From Aggregatibacter aphrophilus ATCC 33389 (GTDB taxonomy: Bacteria > Pseudomonadota > Gammaproteobacteria > Enterobacterales > Pasteurellaceae), in the NCBI RefSeq assembly GCF_900636915.1, contig NZ_LR134327.1, positions 186,001 to 250,000 of the forward strand: a stretch of 64,000 bases of DNA, given 5' to 3'. The position numbers and the translations under genes were made by a program. Positions 60,167 through 64,000 of this stretch are shown piece by piece (the stretch's first letter is position 1; the number at the start of each line of letters is the position of its first letter). Below the pieces are notes generated by a model. The model was not told the origin of the DNA. It saw nothing but the letters and a program-made list of their open reading frames with translations, and did no database searches.

Positions 60167-61152
60167 TGAATGTTTATCTCAACGCTGTTTCCGCTCGGTT
60201 TGCTGAAAAGCTCGGACAACGTACCTCCAACATGTTAGGGCAACCGCTTTGTTTTCCTTATTTCAATGCATTTAAGGAACCGCTGTTATCACTAGAACAG
60301 CTCTATCATTATATCGACCTGGAAATTGACCGCACTTTACAACGTGCCGGTTGGGATAAATCCGAGCTCAAAAATATTCCCATCCTGCTCGGGTCCACAG
60401 CTTATGTGATTAGTGATTGTGAAATGCGTGTAGCGAATCATCAACCTTTACCAGACGAACATAGCCTTGCTGTAATTTCTGATGGTTTGCGTATACGTTA
60501 TCAGACCGAGGTTTTCAGTATTGCCACTTCTTGCACCTCTTCCGCACAAGCCATTGGTTATGCCTACAAAATGCTGAAAGCTAACATGTACGAAAAGGTC
60601 TTAGTGGTTGGTTTTGAGATGTTCAATCGACTTACTTTTGAACATTTTCAATCAATGAATTTATTATCGCAAGCGGATGAATACCAGCCCTTTGCCAATC
60701 CTACAGGCATTGTTTTAGGCGAGGGAGTTGGTTGCATCGCATTATCGACACAACCAAATTTAACATTTTCATGTGAAATATTTGGTATAACGACTATCAC
60801 AGATAACGAAAATCTCACAAATAGTAGTGAAATCGCGCTGCGTCAATTACTGGCTGACTGCTTAGCCAACACACATCTGAACACAAGAGACGTTCAAGCC
60901 ATTAAAGTGCATGGCGTAGGAAGCAATAGCGATATGATGGAACAACAAGTTTTAGATGAACTATTCCCACATGCAAAACGTCTTTTGATTAAACCATATA
61001 TGGGGCACACGCTTGGTGCAAGTGGTGCATTGGAAACAGCATTTTTAATTGAACGATTACAAAACGAAGGGACAAAGTGCGGTCATTTTTTAAATTATTT
61101 TTTGGGGTTTGGCGGCAGTAATATTGCATGGATGCTAAAGGTGGGTGAATGA
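60166..61152 (+). CDS. Compact ketosynthase of the Dar-like cluster
   Basis: A 328-residue ketosynthase, about 80 residues shorter than FabF. The cysteine lies in ATSCTSSAQ (around residue 124). The histidines are in KVHGVGSNSD, where FabF-type enzymes have HGTGT, and in YMGHTLGASGALE. It would elongate acyl-ACP from the adjacent carrier protein. Uptake cores lie near 60331 and 61076, showing long residence in this lineage or transfer within it. It overlaps the next gene by four bases. Confidence 0.87.
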   Translation: MNVYLNAVSARFAEKLGQRTSNMLGQPLCFPYFNAFKEPLLSLEQLYHYIDLEIDRTLQRAGWDKSELKNIPILLGSTAYVISDCEMRVANHQPLPDEHSLAVISDGLRIRYQTEVFSIATSCTSSAQAIGYAYKMLKANMYEKVLVVGFEMFNRLTFEHFQSMNLLSQADEYQPFANPTGIVLGEGVGCIALSTQPNLTFSCEIFGITTITDNENLTNSSEIALRQLLADCLANTHLNTRDVQAIKVHGVGSNSDMMEQQVLDELFPHAKRLLIKPYMGHTLGASGALETAFLIERLQNEGTKCGHFLNYFLGFGGSNIAWMLKVGE

Positions 61153-61757
61153 CATTTTATATACAAGAAATTAATCGGTTCATCAGCAATAAAATTGATG
61201 ACAAAAAACTACGTCAGCAACTCAAAGAACACGGAATCGACGCTCGTCGTTTAAGCCGTTTCACTCAGCTTGCTTTACTTGGGGCCTTACCGTTAAAACC
61301 CTCTCTTAATGAAAATACGGGTATTTATTTAGGTTCACCATTTAATTCGCCAAGTAAATTCGACAAAATGTTTAATCAACTTATGGACCAAAACTTGCCT
61401 AGCCCCTTAGACTTTATGGCGAATATCAATAATGCGGCGACATTTCAACTGGCGCAAACATTGCAACTTAGTGGAAATTCAGTATTCCTAGCAATCAATC
61501 AATATAATTTCTGGCAACCATTACAACTCGCATTATTGGATTTAGAAAATTGTGATACACAGCAAGCATTAGTCGGTTGGATATTAGAGTCAGATAACAA
61601 ACAAGCTGAAGGCGCATATTTTTGGTTAATCACTAAAGCAGGAAAGGGTAAGGTTAGAAAATTAGAGGAATTTTTAAATAAAAATGAGATCCCAAAAGAG
61701 ATAGATTTTTTACAAATTGCAGAATGGAGTTCAAATAAATTAATAACATCCGACTAA
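61149..61757 (+). CDS. Ketosynthase-like partner without active cysteine
   Basis: A 202-residue protein with a degenerate ketosynthase N-terminal pattern. RRLSRFTQLALLGAL and GIYLGSPFNSPSKF match the start of chain length factors. The region FMANINNAATFQLAQTLQL and VFLAINQYNFWQPLQLA covers the expected active site, where no cysteine is found. It may be a chain length or dimer partner for the ketosynthase at 60166. It is the last gene of the operon, 36 bases from tRNA-Trp. Confidence 0.7.
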   Translation: MTFYIQEINRFISNKIDDKKLRQQLKEHGIDARRLSRFTQLALLGALPLKPSLNENTGIYLGSPFNSPSKFDKMFNQLMDQNLPSPLDFMANINNAATFQLAQTLQLSGNSVFLAINQYNFWQPLQLALLDLENCDTQQALVGWILESDNKQAEGAYFWLITKAGKGKVRKLEEFLNKNEIPKEIDFLQIAEWSSNKLITSD

Positions 61758-61793
61758 TAGGATTGTTGCATAAAAACTAAAGTAAGGATTTAA

Positions 61794-61869
61794 TGGCAGG
61801 GGCGGAGAGGCTCGAACTCCCAACACCCGGTTTTGGAGACCGGTGCTCTACCAATTGAACTACGCCCCT
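61794..61869 (-). tRNA. tRNA-Trp (CCA anticodon)
   Basis: A 76-base tRNA with encoded CCA at its 3' end (61794). The anticodon arm CCGGTCTCCAAAACCGG carries CCA. Nearly identical to E. coli tRNA-Trp. Last gene of the rRNA operon. Confidence 0.97.
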
Positions 61870-61905
61870 ATTGGTATGGTATGTAATCTTAGAAGATTAA
61901 AAATT

Positions 61906-61982
61906 TGGCGGAATGGACGGGACTCGAACCCGCGACCCCCTGCGTGACAGGCAGGTATTCTAACCAGCTGAACTACCACTCC
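61906..61982 (-). tRNA. tRNA-Asp (GTC anticodon)
   Basis: A 77-base tRNA with encoded CCA. The anticodon arm CCTGCCTGTCACGCAGG carries GTC. Very close to E. coli tRNA-Asp. It lies between the 5S genes and tRNA-Trp. Confidence 0.97.
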
Positions 61983-61992
61983 TAATGAGGAT

Positions 61993-62104
61993 TAGCAGTG
62001 ACCTACTCTCACATGGGAACATCCCACACTACCATCGGCGTAACAGCATTTCACTTCTGAGTTCGGTATGGATTCAGGTGGGCCTACTGCACTATGACTG
62101 CTAA
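61993..62104 (-). rRNA. 5S rRNA, distal copy
   Basis: On the minus strand it reads TAGCAGTC to CACTGCTA, with the conserved CCGAACTCAGAAGTGAAA and GATGGTAGTGTGGG. It differs from the proximal copy in paired positions of helix I, where the ends change from TGGCGG/CCGCCA to TAGCAG/CTGCTA. The pairing is kept, so it is probably functional. Confidence 0.93.
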
Positions 62105-62111
62105 AAAATTT

Positions 62112-62154
62112 TTATTACTTTAGTTAACTAACATTTAATTAACTAAAGTAATAA
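62112..62154. repeat. Perfect inverted repeat between the two 5S genes
   Basis: TTATTACTTTAGTTAA at 62112-62127 and its exact complement ending at 62154 form a 16-pair, AT-only stem with a short loop. It could be a processing site for RNase III in the rRNA transcript. Confidence 0.7.
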
Positions 62155-62156
62155 GC

Positions 62157-62269
62157 TTGGCGGTGACCTACTCTCACATGGGAACATCCCACACTACCAT
62201 CGGCATTACGGCGTTTCACTTCTGAGTTCGGGATGGAGTCAGGTGGACCCACCGCATTATCGCCGCCAA
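62157..62269 (-). rRNA. 5S rRNA, proximal copy
   Basis: On the minus strand it reads TTGGCGGC to CACCGCCAA with the conserved 5S core. It is closer to the E. coli sequence than the distal copy. It follows the 23S gene after a spacer of about 200 bases (62270-62471), in which I see no gene. Confidence 0.96.
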
Positions 62270-62471
62270 AATTCGGTCGATGACTTAAAATCCGTCTTCT
62301 TTATCTTACTCTCTATCCTTCAAACCAAAACAAGCTGACTCTCAACTTTCTCTCTGTATCATCACCTCTATTCCCGGTGAATCACCTACAGTCTCTCTTT
62401 ACTCTCTCTTAACTGCTACTCACCCAATTCCGCCCTCATGCCTCAGGTCTCCCCAAAAAACACTTGAGCGT

Positions 62472-64000
<1,529 letters not shown>

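Overview
The window is a stretch of a Pasteurellaceae chromosome, most likely Aggregatibacter (species not resolved). The Haemophilus-type DNA uptake core AAGTGCGGT occurs throughout, inside genes and as paired terminators. Much of the gene order matches what is remembered for Haemophilus influenzae (deoD-nupC, aspA, fxsA-groES-groEL, pgk-fba). The pgaABCD exopolysaccharide locus fits Aggregatibacter. All function calls come from reading the sequence and from known families; no database search was run.

Layout. 1-6139: the end of a TonB-dependent receptor, then pgaD-pgaC-pgaB-pgaA on the minus strand (poly-beta-1,6-GlcNAc synthesis and export). 6335-20336: housekeeping genes (deoD, nupC, a YczE-type membrane protein, a family 9 glycosyltransferase, aspA, fxsA, groES, a tiny zinc-ribbon protein, groEL, folD, tRNA-Pro, tRNA-Arg, asd, dapF-xerC-yigB). 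20415-21443: two small lipoproteins. 21450-37486: an aryl polyene (APE) biosynthesis and export operon with ketosynthases, a chain length factor, two ACPs, two adenylation enzymes (one fused to a hotdog dehydratase), acyl- and glycosyltransferases, thioesterase, LolA-like carrier, MMPL exporter and FAD enzyme. 37558-47736: pssA, an SpoU methyltransferase, yfhL, an RNase T2, pgk, a lipoprotein, fba, an O-antigen ligase family protein, pldB, crcB and yigL. 47903-54295: branched-chain amino acid genes ilvG-ilvM-(lipoprotein)-(inverted-repeat element)-ilvD-ilvA.

54440-61757 is the most unusual region. It is a tightly packed, translationally coupled operon with DarA-like and DarB-like dialkylresorcinol enzymes, a small HTH-like unknown, a BtrH-type acyltransferase broken by a one-base frameshift, an ABC-2 exporter pair, an ACP, a compact ketosynthase and a ketosynthase-like partner without a recognisable active-site cysteine. 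It looks like a second secondary-lipid pathway. Together with the APE operon it raises the possibility of a flexirubin-like or resorcinol-lipid product. It ends 36 bases from the 3' end of tRNA-Trp.

61794-64000: the distal end of an rRNA operon on the minus strand (23S partial, two tandem non-identical 5S genes, tRNA-Asp, tRNA-Trp).
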